Positions 24,033-36,698 of a DNA stretch of 64,000 nucleotides are shown here, one piece after another. The DNA is from Ceratorhiza oryzae-sativae (Eukaryota; Basidiomycota; Agaricomycetes; Cantharellales; Ceratobasidiaceae), in the NCBI GenBank assembly GCA_030998015.1, contig JARWMV010000240.1, positions 62,001 to 126,000 of the forward strand, in the 5' to 3' direction. Under the pieces are notes generated by a model that searched no databases, was not told the DNA's origin, and saw only the letters and a program-made list of their open reading frames with translations. Both the position numbers and the translations under genes were made by a program. Each line of letters starts with the position of its first letter. Within the stretch, counting starts at the first letter, position 1.

Positions 24033-26042
24033 CTAAACCCCAATATCAATGACGGCCCTCCTCGAGTTGATATAATCATTCCAAGTCACTGGCCCTCCAT
24101 CGGCACCAACACCTCTCCACAAATGATCGAGCGCGCGGGCAAATTCGGCTCCCTTCAAAAGCGAGGTCTTGTTATGTCCCGACCTCGAAACTGCCGCACG
24201 AAATTTACTTCGGTCAGCCTCAGTCGTCGAGCATATACCGGCCTAATATCAAACGAGTAAGTAGTGCCGCTAAAGTTTGAAAGAGAAAGGGACATACAAG
24301 TAACAGTGGGACCATCAAATGCAGCCCAGCGGCGTATTCAGACTCGATAATATTATACAATCGACTGATTTGCCGAACCGATGATTGAACTCGTCGGTCA
24401 TGATTAGTCACACCACACATTCCCTAAACAAAGTTCAGATTTTCAGCAACCCAGTCGGATCTAGACTCAACTGGACTGACCATATATAGATAGATCAACA
24501 ACCCATGCCTCCACCCTTCCTGAACCGCAGACCTCGTAACCACCCTCGAGGATTCAGGATCGAGTCCATAATCACAATCAGAACGCCACGACCACGCGTC
24601 ACCCTCGATTTCCTTCCATGGGGCATCCGATTCTGTGCACTTGTCCGGATACTGCGCTCGCCACTGGTTGATCCTGACAATCGAAAAGGCGAACGTGGTC
24701 GCGCAACCGTGAAGCAGCTCAAACGGATGTTTCCCATGGGTTTGGATGGCCGGGTGTGAAACGTCGTATTCGACAAGGGGAGGAATGCCGAACGCAAGGC
24801 TGATAACTGTATCGGTCAGGATGAACTGGCCGAGTTCGAATCGAGGAGATGCAAGAGCATGGGCAAGTGAAATCCCGTTTGAAGCTGGATCGCGGGGCCA
24901 GAGCGTTGGGTCCGCAAAAGCGACTTGCATGAAAACAAACGAGATGTGGCGCAGTAGAGTGTAGCTGTTTTTCGGACTGGATACGAGGGAATTGAGGTGC
25001 GCGAGCTGCGGACGGGAAATCATTCGGTAATTGTCCAAAACGATGGAATCTGAAGACGCACCACCATTGCGCCCGAGAGGCGACCAATCATATCGTCCAA
25101 GTTTGAGTCGTCCAATGTGATACACAGCTGTCCGAGTCGATTTAGCCACGGAACAAACCGCTCAAGGCTCGCGTCTTCTCCATGTAATTTCAGGGTGTGG
25201 AATATTTGGGCGGCGAGATAGCTTGACCAGTATGTCATGCTTGAGGACATAATCTGCGCGAGGTGCTTTCCCCGAATGATCCTCACATCAACACGAATCG
25301 GCCGGAAAAGCACTAGCTCGAACATAGGTTCATCTACCTCGAGCCAAATGAATTGCGTGTTCGAGCAGATAGACTTCAAACTCACTCACATTGCATCATG
25401 ATAAATTGAGCCGCTAAACCTGATATATGACGGTTGGGAATGAATCTCGGCGGTAAGCTATAGCCAACGCCGAAGTGAGCCGCAACGCGCGAGCTGAGGG
25501 CCCGTTCGCCCAGATTGTCCAAATTCTGTGCGCCGCAGCTAGGAGATTCTTCACCATGATGACCAGAGCTAGGACGATTCTGGATAGCCGTAAAGCACGG
25601 GGACTGATGCAGCCATGTGGAATCAAAGCCTGCGTTCTGGGGCTGTTCGATTGAGGTGGAGATGGTGTCCTGTAACGAGTTCTATAAGGTAACTGAATGG
25701 CAAGACCGCCCGCAGCTTACATTTTGGATTGGGCGTATCTTGGACAAAGAAGAGAACGTGGAATCTGCGAAGTTGGGTGAATAGAGATGTCTAGGACAAA
25801 CTCCGACAGCTTACTTGATTCCTTCGCCCCAGCTCCCCGGTCATAGCCTAGGCACACGTATCCTCCGTTGCGACATCGATTGCAGCAGGGTCGGCTTTTA
25901 TCGCATTTTTTCTTCCTATGCAAACCTTAGCCCCCTGGTTCAGTGCGAGACCCGTTGGGTGGGCAACTGAGCCTGCGTACCTGCGGCTGCATGTGATGCA
26001 GCTCGTGGGGGCCGGCCCAGGATTCCGCTTGGTCGTGTCCAT
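24033..26042 (-). CDS. Zn2Cys6 transcription factor (intact)
   Basis: Reference copy of the local regulator family. Exon 1 (26042-25981) starts MDTTKRNPGPAPTS and gives CITCSRR; exon 2 starts at 25915 and completes the zinc cluster with spacing C-x2-C-x6-C-x6-C-x2-C-x6-C, ending CLGY. A Pro/Ser/Gln linker leads to YSLPPRFIPNRHIS. The regulatory domain includes RFVPWLNRLGQLC, YTLLRHISFVFMQ, WRHGLLIYLYM and MCGVTNHDRRVQSSVRQISR. The last exon (24242-24033) ends VTWNDYINSRRAVIDIGV and TAG. I see at least seven introns, all in consistent phase and without a stop. It is expected in the nucleus, target unknown. Two 15-bp repeats with a CACGTG core lie 89 and 185 bp upstream of the ATG. Confidence 0.83.
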
Positions 26043-26130
26043 TCTGCGTCGCGCTCGAGGGGAAGAAACCGGTGGTCGCCGAGCAACAGGGGCACCGAGG
26101 ATCAGTGGCTGTGCCACCCAAACCATAGGT

Positions 26131-26241
26131 TCACGTGGCTACGATTTTTTTTTTTTTGCATTCAATTTTAGCGTGCTACATGATCACAAGGTCAAACCGC
26201 ACGAGACCGAGTCCAGAGAAAGAAAATCACGTGGCTACGAT
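26131..26241. promoter_or_regulatory. paired CACGTG-bearing direct repeats upstream of a regulator
   Basis: The 15-mer TCACGTGGCTACGAT occurs perfectly at 26131-26145 and 26227-26241, 96 bp apart, directly upstream of the transcription-factor start at 26042. The core CACGTG is the classic bHLH E-box. A long T-tract (about 26144-26157) abuts the proximal copy. Regulation is inferred from position only; the repeats could also flank an old insertion. Confidence 0.45.
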
Positions 26242-28665
26242 ACACCAAGTGCTAGCACCCGATCTCCTTCAATGCAGAGCGAGCAACGGATTTGCCGAAC
26301 GGAGGGCTGCCCTCGCAGAATGTAACCTTCCCTACCGTCAACTCGATGAATATAGCTTCTGGGTTCGGCCCGCCGTCCAAGAACACAACCGTTGCACATG
26401 TATTTATAACTAGTACGTGACCTTGTTCAATTTGTGTCCTGGTCGGCCGAAAACCCAAAACGTATTGTGTTTAAACCAGCTCCACGCGTCCACATCAACT
26501 GTAAAGTACACGTTTTTAAACTGAATAAACTTCTGGTGCTACGGCGCTCGCGGAACCAAACGAGCGCTCCAAGACAGTTTCCTAACTGAACGGGAGGACG
26601 AATACCCATGTGTCTTACTCGATCCTTTCAATCAGGGTTGCCTGGCCGAGTACCCGCCCAGTCATTAAACCCTCCGTTAATCCCCAGGCTGGATAGCGCA
26701 AATTTCGTAGGACGTACATTCGCTCACTTTATATACCCTGCTACTGAGGGCCCGCAATTCTACCAGACCTAGACTTCAGAGCACATTCCACAAGACAGAT
26801 GAGGATTTTAGTGTGTCCCTCCGACAGATTCGACACAATGCACCCTACTTTGGTATTGTACCTGCAGGGGTCGAAGCTCCAATTTGTCCAACAACGAGCT
26901 ATAATAGCGTTGATCTTCTCTAAAGCTGCTCTGAAGTTTGGGTTTGGTAGAACTGCGGGCCCTCACTGCAAAAGGCCAAACTGGACCGAAGGCGTGATTC
27001 AGGTGCTAAATTTACCCCACGTAATAGCCTCGCAAGCGTTCACCGGCATAGGCCGAACACCATCTGTCAGAGTGAACGAGTTGGACCGGCGACCGCCTGT
27101 TGTGCCATCCCAGCGTTCGTCGCTACCGTGTTGGAGCGCCGAACCAATTCATTTTATGGAACCATTGAACTGGTTTCGAGAGATACCATCTCAAACATAG
27201 AGCCATGTGTGATCTATACAGTATAAAGCCACGATCACCCAGCGCCGGCTATGGAATCTACGCTGATCTGATCGATTCTCGGCGTCTGCTCGTTAGGATT
27301 TAGACGCAGATGCTTTTGGTAGACCAACGTGCCCCGCGTCCTTCACCCAACTGCGTGTATGCTTTCCATTTTCCGTGATCATGGGCACGCTGTTAGTGCA
27401 TCCATCACGTAAAACCCTATGCCTCGCAGAGCACCCTTAGACGAGTTGAAAAAGACGTCCGATCTAGTCAAAAGGTTCAAATACGTCTAAATCTAAACGG
27501 GAAGACGATCTTCATCGATGCGGCGGATTTAAATGTGTATAGTTGTCAAGACAGGACAAGCGCGCTCCCTGGAAACTGGTTGAGCGAAGCGAATTCGAGT
27601 CGGACTCAGTAAATCCCATCGCGGTCGTTACGTTAAATGTAGCTAGACTAAGCATTTCAATTCGTGTAGTCGTGTGAGCGAATATCTAGCTACAAGAGGT
27701 AAACCCAAGACTCATAGTTGCCAAATTTTCGGTGCTTTGTGCTACGGGTTGAGACTTGGTTTACGGACGTGTGATCAACACAAGTTTCCGATCTCCCGAA
27801 TCGTTCAGGTTCTGGTGCAAGGTTCGAACGTTCAAACAGGACCTGGTAGACAGTCCTTGCACGTGTCGCCTGGTCACCTGAATCGACTCTGCTAGTCTCG
27901 GTATCGATAAGAAGCAGCGCCATGTCAGTACTTTTAGATCTACATCGGTCTAGGCTGGGAAACTGTCAACAGATACCGAGTTGGCGAAGTCATGGTTGAG
28001 GATCGCCCTGGACCAGTGGTCACACTGCCGATCAAGAAGCTTTTCGCCAACCGTGGAAGTAGTTAGATCCCTCACTTCCGGCTTCGTGCGAATCCGTATT
28101 TTTCGGCTGAATCCGGGATACTTCCTGAAAACGCGGCTGGCAACACCGATAGTTGTTCTGCATTCCGTTCAAGTTTCATATATATATATTTGATGAGCCT
28201 TGAACTTTCACTCACATTTATGAACGGACCACATTGTGATGTTGAAGCGGCCGTGGATCCTCGAGGATGTGAGCATAAGGACGCCTCCGATTTATTCCCC
28301 TACAAGGTTAGCCATGTTGGCCCTTCAACGAATCTCAGATGCTGAGCGACCCGGTTCACTATTACAAATACTCAATCTTCAGACCTAATTGATACGGGGT
28401 ACCACTATCGCCGCACCACACGAGATCTTGGCTCTAACGGAAATATCGAGATATCCGGAATTGCTACCCTTGACCCTATTACCAGGTTCCCTAACTTAAT
28501 TTTGAGAAGTCTGGAGGTTATGCTGGGGGTGATTCGGGTCACTCGCCCCGCGAACTACTCAATCCAGCTCTTATTCAAGTTCAAGAATAACCCTGGCTAT
28601 GTAATTATCACTCACAAGAGCACTCTATCCACTCCTTCGGTGCATCAAATGCATGGATTTAGTTT
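26242..28665. other. intergenic, no recognised gene
   Basis: Several short open frames occur on both strands (for example 26799-27200 plus, 27674-27923 on both), none with a domain I recognise. No terminal repeats or RNA genes were seen. Confidence 0.35.
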
Positions 28666-30177
28666 TTAAATTTTCCTAGCTAGCCACATGTGACAGATTA
28701 GGTAGGCTTGATACTTGTCTGCCTCCATGACCTCCTGCCTTAGCCCATTAATAAAAATTTCTGGATCTACTTCTTCCGGCACTCTCGCAATGATCGCTGG
28801 CATAACTAGCTGAAAGCTATGCAGTGCCCAGAGCCTCATCAACCCTCCCAGAATCCTTTCATTCTCGTCAGTATGCCATGTACCCAGTGGGACACGCTCC
28901 ATTTGCGGTTTGATGTCGTAAAATCCTCTTGCAGAAGGCACATTTGCTTTCTCGTAGCCATGTTCCATTGTCATGCCTACTTGCTGGTGTTGATTTCCCC
29001 ATAGTGGATGATTAGGATGGAGACGACTAGACATATCCCAACAGGCCGTAGTATCGATAGCTTCGGCCTTAAAAACCTTGTGCCCGATCTCCATAGCTCG
29101 AACTATATGCTCTGAAGAACGGAAAGGAGTCTGCGTATCTGTTCCTAAAATGTTCAGGAAGCCGAACAACGGCTTGAGTATATGCACTGCGTTTCAAAAG
29201 ATGTTACACATGCCTTCATAGACATCGAATGGGAGTTCTGTCATCACAATGTAGCCGTTGGGCTTTAAAACGCGGTGTACCTCCAGGAGCAGGTGATTGA
29301 AGTCTCTTGTCTATGATTATTGATAATTTTGGATTAGCCTAGAACCCCAACTGGGAAGGGACGCCTAGTGGCTATCCCCAGCCGACTGACCATGAATGTA
29401 CTTTGTCTTAGATGCACGAGGTCGAAGGTGGCATCGGGTGCCATGATTCCAGCGTAAATGTTGTATACTTGATATGCTATTCTCGGATGAGGCTTGTGGG
29501 GGACTAGTGGCTTAACGTCGAGCGAGACAAACTGAGCGGTGGGATAGGCCTCGGCCAGTTCTTCAACCCTAATGCACTCGGTGACCCACTTCACATGTTA
29601 GAGAGGTCAGAGGAGACTCACCAGGTTCCACTGTTGGTGACCATATCGAGTGCCCGAGCTCCTGTAGCTTGTTCATCTACACCGCCTCTTCGCAGCATAT
29701 CCTGTACCTCGGATGGGACATTGTTACCCCGTCGACAGCGGCGAACGATCATGTGGAGCAGGACATCGAGTCGATCGGCAGTGCTATTGACAGGATACAC
29801 GGGTGGTACGTTTTCGTTTGAGGGGAACATAAAGCCATCGATGCACCGAAAATACTCTTTAAACAGTAACAGTCAGGATACCTATATGGGCGACTCTTTA
29901 TCAAAGGCGGCAGTAGCAAACGTTATTGAGCAAGACGAGGTAGGGGATTCGTTACAGCAGCTTCGTAGAAGTTGCCCAATGGTTATAGTATCGACTCACC
30001 GTGGATCTCCTCAGTCCCTAATGTACTCATCGTATGAAAGCTGCTCTCAGAATCTGACAGAGCTACGCTCATCGAGTCGGAGGTTTCGTCACGCCTTGTA
30101 TCTGTAGCCCAGATAGTCTCGTAGTCATGGTTTACGTCGATATAATCATAGCAATACTCGTTCATATCTGGAGCCAT
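28666..30177 (-). pseudogene. class I SAM-dependent methyltransferase, broken
   Basis: It looks like a LaeA-type fungal methyltransferase: an acidic N-terminus from ATG 30177, motif I region [25 protein letters not shown], the FDLVHLRQ motif, HRVLKPNGYIVMTELPFD, and a C-terminal helical part ending LICHMWLARKI. Motif I is eroded (usual form LD-x-G-x-G-x-G). An in-frame TGA at 29194-29196 interrupts the segment between MCNIF and NAVHILKP, where CGA would fit. The frame also cannot be joined cleanly at the intron after SGTW. The remaining exons look well preserved, so inactivation may be recent. Confidence 0.65.
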
Positions 30178-31264
30178 TGTTGAATAGAGGAGCAGCGTGA
30201 ATGATCCGGGCCCAGATGTTGTATCCCACCCATTTAAGCCGTGTCAATACGTCTTCTCGGCAAACCCCTAAAACCGACTGCAAAATCAGACGTTTGAGCA
30301 TAAGCTAAAGTTTGCAGAGATGACCCCAAACAAAACTACCCCAACCGTACCCATGGTGCCGAGCTTTCCCGGGCCAAATTCCGAACTAATCCCGGATGAA
30401 CGCTCCACAATTGGCATTAAACTATACAAGCCATCGACTTCGCTTTCTGCCCCAGTGAATGACCCAGACAGATCTCGTAAGGTCCAGAACTTTATCATAT
30501 CTGGTATTGGCCCAAGAACTGGCAGACCATGACTCGAGGTTGAGGCTTGTATGAGCTAAACCCGCGGGGGTCTGTGGAATCACATGATCAAATCTACCCT
30601 CCAGCGTGATCGGCGTTCGTCCGAACGGCCAAGGTCAGTATGATATGCCGCTGCGTATCCATGCGTGAAACGGGAACACCTAAGCACCACCCTCTACGCA
30701 AGTTCATCCGATGAAAGCGTTCAAACAATCGGCATCGCCTGGAGTCCCAGGACTAATATTAAGGTACATGACGTGCCTGATTCACGTCGCATTGTGATAG
30801 CAGATCTCGCTTCCGTTTGGAATGCCTTGTGAAAGTTATAAAAGCCTCCCAGATGGACCCTGGCATTTTCTAGCGAGGTGACAAAAACTGTATTACCACA
30901 GGGGTGAAGATCCAACTTGGCCTCAAGGAGAGAAGTGCACCATGTGTCGTACCGGACATGTATGGCTGTCTCGCCGCAGTGCATCGCAACGCCGATCGAT
31001 TTCGGCTCCGGAGATGCCAGCTGTGGGGCATTTGCGGGAACATATTGGAATAGGGGGGCAACGTGCCGAGCTATTCAGACGCACATGATATTAGTGCCTG
31101 TGCCGCGATTTGCAACGATTGTTGCAAGATATAACGGTTCAAATAACCCATAAAGCAACTGTCAACTAGAATTTATAAGGCCGGCTACGGCGTGGCAGCT
31201 ATGCAGTATGTATTGTTTTGCAAGCATGTGAATTTCTGTCTGTGGTCCTACTCGTCGATACCGA
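30178..31264. other. intergenic with a weak open frame
   Basis: A minus frame at 30721-30984 (CGETAIHVRYDTWCTSLLEA, then GGFYNFHKAFQT) reads like real protein but I cannot identify it or its exons. Nothing else is recognisable. Confidence 0.35.
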
Positions 31265-32772
31265 TCACACCCCCCTTCTCGAAGTGATATAATATTTCTA
31301 AGTAACCGGCCCGCCGTTGATCCCAGCCCTATGCCATAAATGATCTAGTATGGGAGCAAATTATATGCATCTCAGTAGCCATGTGTTTTTGTATCCCAAC
31401 CAAGCGACCACGACGCGAAAAACTCTTGCGGCTCGCTTCGCTGCTATCGCATATAGCGGCCTGGTCATAATTCGTTTAGTCTCGATTGTGGGAATGAAGA
31501 ACAGATAGCACTAACAAGGAAAAGAGGGATGTAAAGTGTATGCCAGCTGTGAGGCAGGTTCTTAAAACAGTGTAAGGTGGCTGATCTGCCGAACAGGGGC
31601 TTGGACGCGCAGATCATCGCTGTTGACGCCGGACATGCAGTGACCATGACCCCACGGTTTATAGACATAGCGTGGAGAAAGAGGAATTTCTCGGCTCACC
31701 ATATGAAGATAAATCAACACAGCTCTAGGCTTCTTGCGCCGCAATCCCGGGAATCAGTTCCGAGGAATCGGAGTCTGAGCGGTAGCTAAAAGTTGGCCGC
31801 CATGCCCACGTATCGTTCTCGATCTGAATCGACGGCGTGTTTTCTCCTTCGAAGCAACCCCCTGGGTGTTGTGCTCTCCACTGGTTAACTCTCACAAGAG
31901 AAAATACAAACTCGGGGGACAGCCGTAGGACCATCCCATCACGTGTTCGTTGAGTCTTCTCATCGTTGGATATGATGTGTCATACTCAATAAGAGGTGGG
32001 ACGCCGAACGCAAGACTTATGATCGTTTCGATGAAGACAAAACACCGGACCTCGTACTGAGTCGAGCCGAGCCCATGGAAAGTCACATTCCGCTGGATGG
32101 CGCATCAGCGAGCCACAGCGTTGGGTCAGCGTAACCCACCTGGATGAACACTGGCGCAACTTGTCGCAGATAGTAGATAGAGTTTGCGTCTGAGGTTAAA
32201 CGTCTTAGAAAGGTTGTCTGTATGTAAAAGGGGTTAGGCGGGGCAATGCGGTCAAAATTCACAAGGAATTGCATCTCTGAAGTCCCTGCAAATCGCCCAA
32301 CCAGATCATCCAAGCTCACATTGGTTTCAGTAACTGTGAAAAATTGACCTAATCGATCAAGCTCAAAGTATATCACGTGGGTATGTTCGCAAAGAACTAA
32401 ATATTTATGCTAGGATGTACATTTCCCAATGGGTTATGCTCGATGACATGATTCGCGCAACAAATCGGCTTTGACTAAGTTCCTGATGAGCTCTGGTTGG
32501 CCGAAAAAACACGGGGTCAAACATAGACTCGTCTAGGGGCTGATGAGCCAGGTTAGCCTCGTGGGGACATAAACATACTCTCACATTGCGGCATAGTGGA
32601 CCGAATTGTGATGCCTGAAGTTTGAGGGTCTGGAATAAGCATCCGAGGAAGGCATATGTTCCTTTAGGCCCATGAACGAGTCGTAGAACCCACGCGTGTT
32701 CCTGGGATGTGAGCTTGCGGGTGTGGCTGTTGTAGATCTGAAGGGACGCGCCCATACGTCCATACGAGACAT
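31265..32772 (-). pseudogene. Zn2Cys6 family regulator, decayed copy lacking the zinc cluster
   Basis: Blocks shared with the intact copy: PSNFRHHNSVHYAAM (32.6 kb), ESMFDPVFFRPTRAHQ and RIMSSSITHW (32.5 kb), YYLRQVAPVFIQVGYADPTL (32.15 kb), AFGVPPLIEYDTSYP (32.0 kb) and LDHLWHRAGINGGPVT (31.3 kb). Then TAG replaces the expected Trp of VTW, followed by KYYITSRRGV and TGA. The final exon is frameshifted before LDHLW. No cysteine cluster lies upstream of 32.77 kb. Confidence 0.75.
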
Positions 32773-33658
32773 CGAGTTCGTGTTTATTGCGCGATCTTAA
32801 GATTTCCGAAAAACTGTGAGACTAGAGATATCCTTTCAAGGTGTATAAGGCGAGGTTCCAGAGTGGGAGTCTGGGGGTTCTTGAGAAACGATACGTGTCG
32901 GATTCGGGTAACTCATAAATTGGCCTATTGGTGTCTGAAGGTTTCAAATCGCCTTGGTTTTCAAGTATGGGGCCATTGCATTTGTTGGATTACCGAAGCT
33001 TCAGTGCCCGAAGGAAAAGGTTAGGTAGGCGTTTCGACCAGTAATTCCGCCTCAGTCTCTCGACAACGTGAAAAATAGTGAAGCTCCATGTTGATATCCT
33101 AGGCATTGGTATTCCCTTAAGTGCTTCGATTGCATGCTGGTCGGTTTTTGTCACTCTTCTTCCTACGCTGTTGCTGATCTGTTTAGTTAAGTCGCTCCGC
33201 TTTCGTGCAGCCCCGGATTGTCATACCCACGGCAACAAGCAGGGCCGGGAATATGTATCATGCGGTACGACATGTTTAATTATTTTGTGTAGTTCAAAAG
33301 TCCATCCGGGAAACAAAGAGTGAGCGGTTGACATGGCGAAGGTCGAGTGGGGGTTCTGGCTGCGGTGGCTGTGTAAGACCTTGTTTATAAATACGACGAT
33401 GGCGCTTGTGTTCGGAACCGCAACTGAAGCGCACCTAGCCACCATCTCAAAATTTCGGATGTCTCACACTTGTCTCTCTGAAAGACACTGAATAATATTT
33501 GGGCCTATAAATTGATCTTAAAAACTGAAAGAACACATCCAGGACTAATTCACTGCGGTACTGCTTATTTGATTCGCCTGACCTTACTCCGAGCATGACC
33601 GGGTGATACAGACTCGTTAAACATACCTATTGGATCCCTGCCCGATTTTTTCCGGAAC
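32773..33658. other. intergenic, no recognised gene
   Basis: No gene-like frame or repeat was recognised. Lies between divergently oriented pseudogenes or truncated genes. Confidence 0.4.
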
Positions 33659-35497
33659 ATGAACTCCCAGTTGGCGCTAGATGAATTCCCCGCACAGCAT
33701 TCCTCGCATTACTTGCTCCTAGTTCCAGCTATTTCCGCCGTTGCATCAACGCTGGTTCTCGCCGTCCACAAATGCTCGTTTGGTTTACGACTCCGAGGGG
33801 TGTCACTCAATCGTTCAGTGCAAAATGCCAATGCTACCCCTCGGTTATACTCGTCTGGGTTTCCGATTGTTACCTCGCAGCGATCACGACCCGACCCCAG
33901 CTCCCGTGCAAAAATGTGGAAGCTTTTTAGACTTGCCGCATGTTTTGCGCTAGTCATAGTTTCCATCGCTGCTACCGCACTTGCGAGTGGCTGCCAAAAA
34001 GCCGCTTCCAGCAACACAACGGGCCAGGATGCATCGGACACAATTTCGGAGGCAAAATATGGGTTTGGACACGGGAGGGGGCGGGGTCGAAAACACAGAA
34101 CTCGGCACCCCGCGGACTTTTGCCTGAGCCAACAGCAAACGGAACAACTTGCGGTTGCCGCGTTTTACGTAAGCTTTCACATCCTGAAGATATCCGAGGA
34201 AATTGAAAGGAATGTTAGGCATATACGGCGGTTTTGGCCCTTCTGGCTGTTGCACTCGAACACAGATTCCGAAAGATTTGCAATGCTCATCTCACAATAC
34301 TGCTGCTTTTGGCTTTAGTGATCGACATCTGGGTTGTCATGTGGCCCACCATAACTTCTGGCTTCCCTTCAACAATCAGTGCACCTCTGGGATGGGTCTT
34401 GTTGAGTCGTACGGTTATGCTCGCTTTCGCAGCTGTGGTGGTACCGCTCATTGTCCATCGCGCCTACAAGATTCGAGACCGACAATCCACGTTGTTGCGT
34501 CCAACCGGATCCGTGACTGGAAGACTCATGGCGAAGAATTTGACGGCACGGCACTCTTCTGACGAACCACTCTCATTGAAGAAACTCAATTTCACCATAA
34601 ACCCTGGAGAACGGATTTGCGTGTTGGGGACAGACGAGAGTGAGTGTTATCAGGGTTGCTTTGATATGCGTGAATAAAATATTTGATTGAAAGCTGGAAA
34701 GCGGATGCTGGCGCTAGCACTTCTAAGAGCAATTCCTACAACCGGCAAGGTGTACCTCGAGTAAGTTCTTACAATTCCGTCTATTTGTTTGAATTAGTGA
34801 ATTGAGCCTTTTCATTCAGTGGTATTTCCACTCACACGATAGCTCGTGAGGCCTTGTCCACCCACATAACTTTTATATCCAACCGATCCAATGTTCTTCG
34901 TGGGAACGTACGCCAAATGCTCAACCCACAAGGCCTTTATGGCGATGTCGTTCTCTATTCTACTTTGCGTTCTCTTGGGCAAGATATAAATCTAGACGAT
35001 TCCTTCGATAATTTATCTGGGACTCTTCAACGACACATTCTGCTAGCAAAAGCTTTGACATGGTGCGTACCGATTGACAAAATATGAGGGCGGCTTGCTG
35101 AATGCACTCCTAGCCGGAGCAAAGTGATCATTCTTGACGACGAAGACGAGGGTTCGTATATGCCTAGCTTGTTTGCGTATCGAACTATACTTAAGAGCAT
35201 CTCACAGAAGAAACCTCGGCTATACGATTCACGATACAGACCCGCCTTCCCCACTCGACAATCATCATTCTTGGAAGTCGGCTGCAATCCGTACGAGACG
35301 TTGACCAAGCAAGTCGTTGATACTCAATTTATTATGCTTTACCTAATGAATGACTACAGGTAATGGTGTTAGAATCCGGAAAAGTTGCTGAATTTGGTCC
35401 GCCCGGGATCTTGTTACGCAAATGGTCTGGGCCTTTCAAAGGGTTAGTAAACGCGAGTGAGTGCAGAAATGAGTTGTATAGATCATTTTGTAAATAA
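33659..35497 (+). pseudogene. ABCC transporter relic: TMD0 joined to a degenerate NBD2
   Basis: The first part (from ATG 33659) has the hydrophobic N-terminal helices of a long MRP/Ycf1-type transporter (YLLLVPAISAVASTLVLAV, LFRLAACFALVIVSIAATAL). After an intron near 34170 come more TMD0-like helices (HLTILLLLALVIDIWVVMWP, LAFAAVVVPLIV). It then runs directly into a nucleotide-binding domain (LKKLNFTINPGERICVLG). TMD1, NBD1 and TMD2, normally about 900 residues, are absent. The ATPase motifs are damaged: Walker A reads GTDESGKR rather than GxxGxGK[ST], the signature is LSGTLQ rather than LSGGQ, and Walker B reads KVIILDDEDEGS. Frames and splice sites remain mostly open to the stop at 35495-35497. 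It is either a pseudogene or a truncated protein with a non-transport role. Confidence 0.68.
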
Positions 35498-36698
35498 TAT
35501 TCAGAAATTCTCTGAATATTATGGTTACTGGCATCCAAGCTGACCTGTATAGCCTGCGGCGATGAGTTTGTTTCTGTATGTGCGGAGTGCGCACGATTCA
35601 CCTGCCTAGTCAATGCATCATGAGCATAACGTATGAAGCTTCGATGAAATAGTAAGCGAATATGCTGCCTTGCATGTGGCGCATATATGGTTCACGAAGT
35701 GAGTTAATATGATGCTCCACACTATGGTATTTGCATGCTTTGTCGAAAAATTACCTCTACTTGAAAATTTCTGTTGGTCCTGCGTTTCAATTTATCACAC
35801 TATGCCCAATGAAAGGCTGGTAATTCGTTCGTCGAATTTTGGACGCAGATTGTATATCAAACATCCCTGCTGCGACCCCCTGGGGAGGCCGCATGGTCAC
35901 GCAAGAGGTGATAGTGGTGGATGCGAAGGTATTTCGACCTGCGGAGTAGGATCGAAATCATTTGGCATATATTCAAGTCTTGTACATCAGAAATACATAT
36001 GATTCCAATACATCGGTTCGTAATTAACTACATAAGAGTCGAACGAGAAAGTTGGCATGTATGCGTCGCTCACTCAAGCACTAGAGCACTCGCTTCATGA
36101 CCACAAGTCTGGAGTAAATATCTGCCTCATGGCTCACAACGATCCTCCTGCCAGCTTTGTCAAGGTGAAGGAAGTGCCAGCCTGAGCATTGGAGACTTTT
36201 TTGCCCGGTTGGTGTGGATTACGTGGGCAATTGCTCATCAGGTGGACCGGGTGGTGCTGAATCCATGGCTGCTCTCCCCGACAGAGGATAGCAATGGTTC
36301 CAATTACGAAGTACCTCGGCAGGCTTGGCTCCCAGCACGAACATCGACTGGACGAGCGGGACTTATATCTAGCGAAGCAGAGTTGGCTGAGTATTTGAGT
36401 TGATGGCTACATGACCCGATAAATTGAGCAACTCGAACGTTAGCTCACGCTTTCGGCAACCCGAGCAGAGAACAAGCCCAGTATCGGGACCATGAAAGGA
36501 CCTGTGCTCTCGGACTAATAAGATTACTATTTCTCTAAAGAAATATGCTTTACAGGGCGCGGAAATTTGAGAGCATAAACTCATATTGAGTGGATTGTTA
36601 GCAAGTTGACGAGTACGTCTCTTGGAAGGATGGCTCGTTTGCTTCGTGTTCCATGTGGCTGTTAGCTAAAATAGACAAATTAGACCCGTTAAAATACA
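35498..36698. other. intergenic, unassigned short frames
   Basis: Open frames at 35709-36002 and 36209-36403 (plus) have no recognisable domain and no consistent exon model. No repeats were recognised. Confidence 0.35.

Noticed and set aside
29177..29206. A 23-bp GT-AG intron that would remove the in-frame TGA of the methyltransferase
   Set aside because: Far shorter than any intron in the window (about 50 bp minimum), so not believable.
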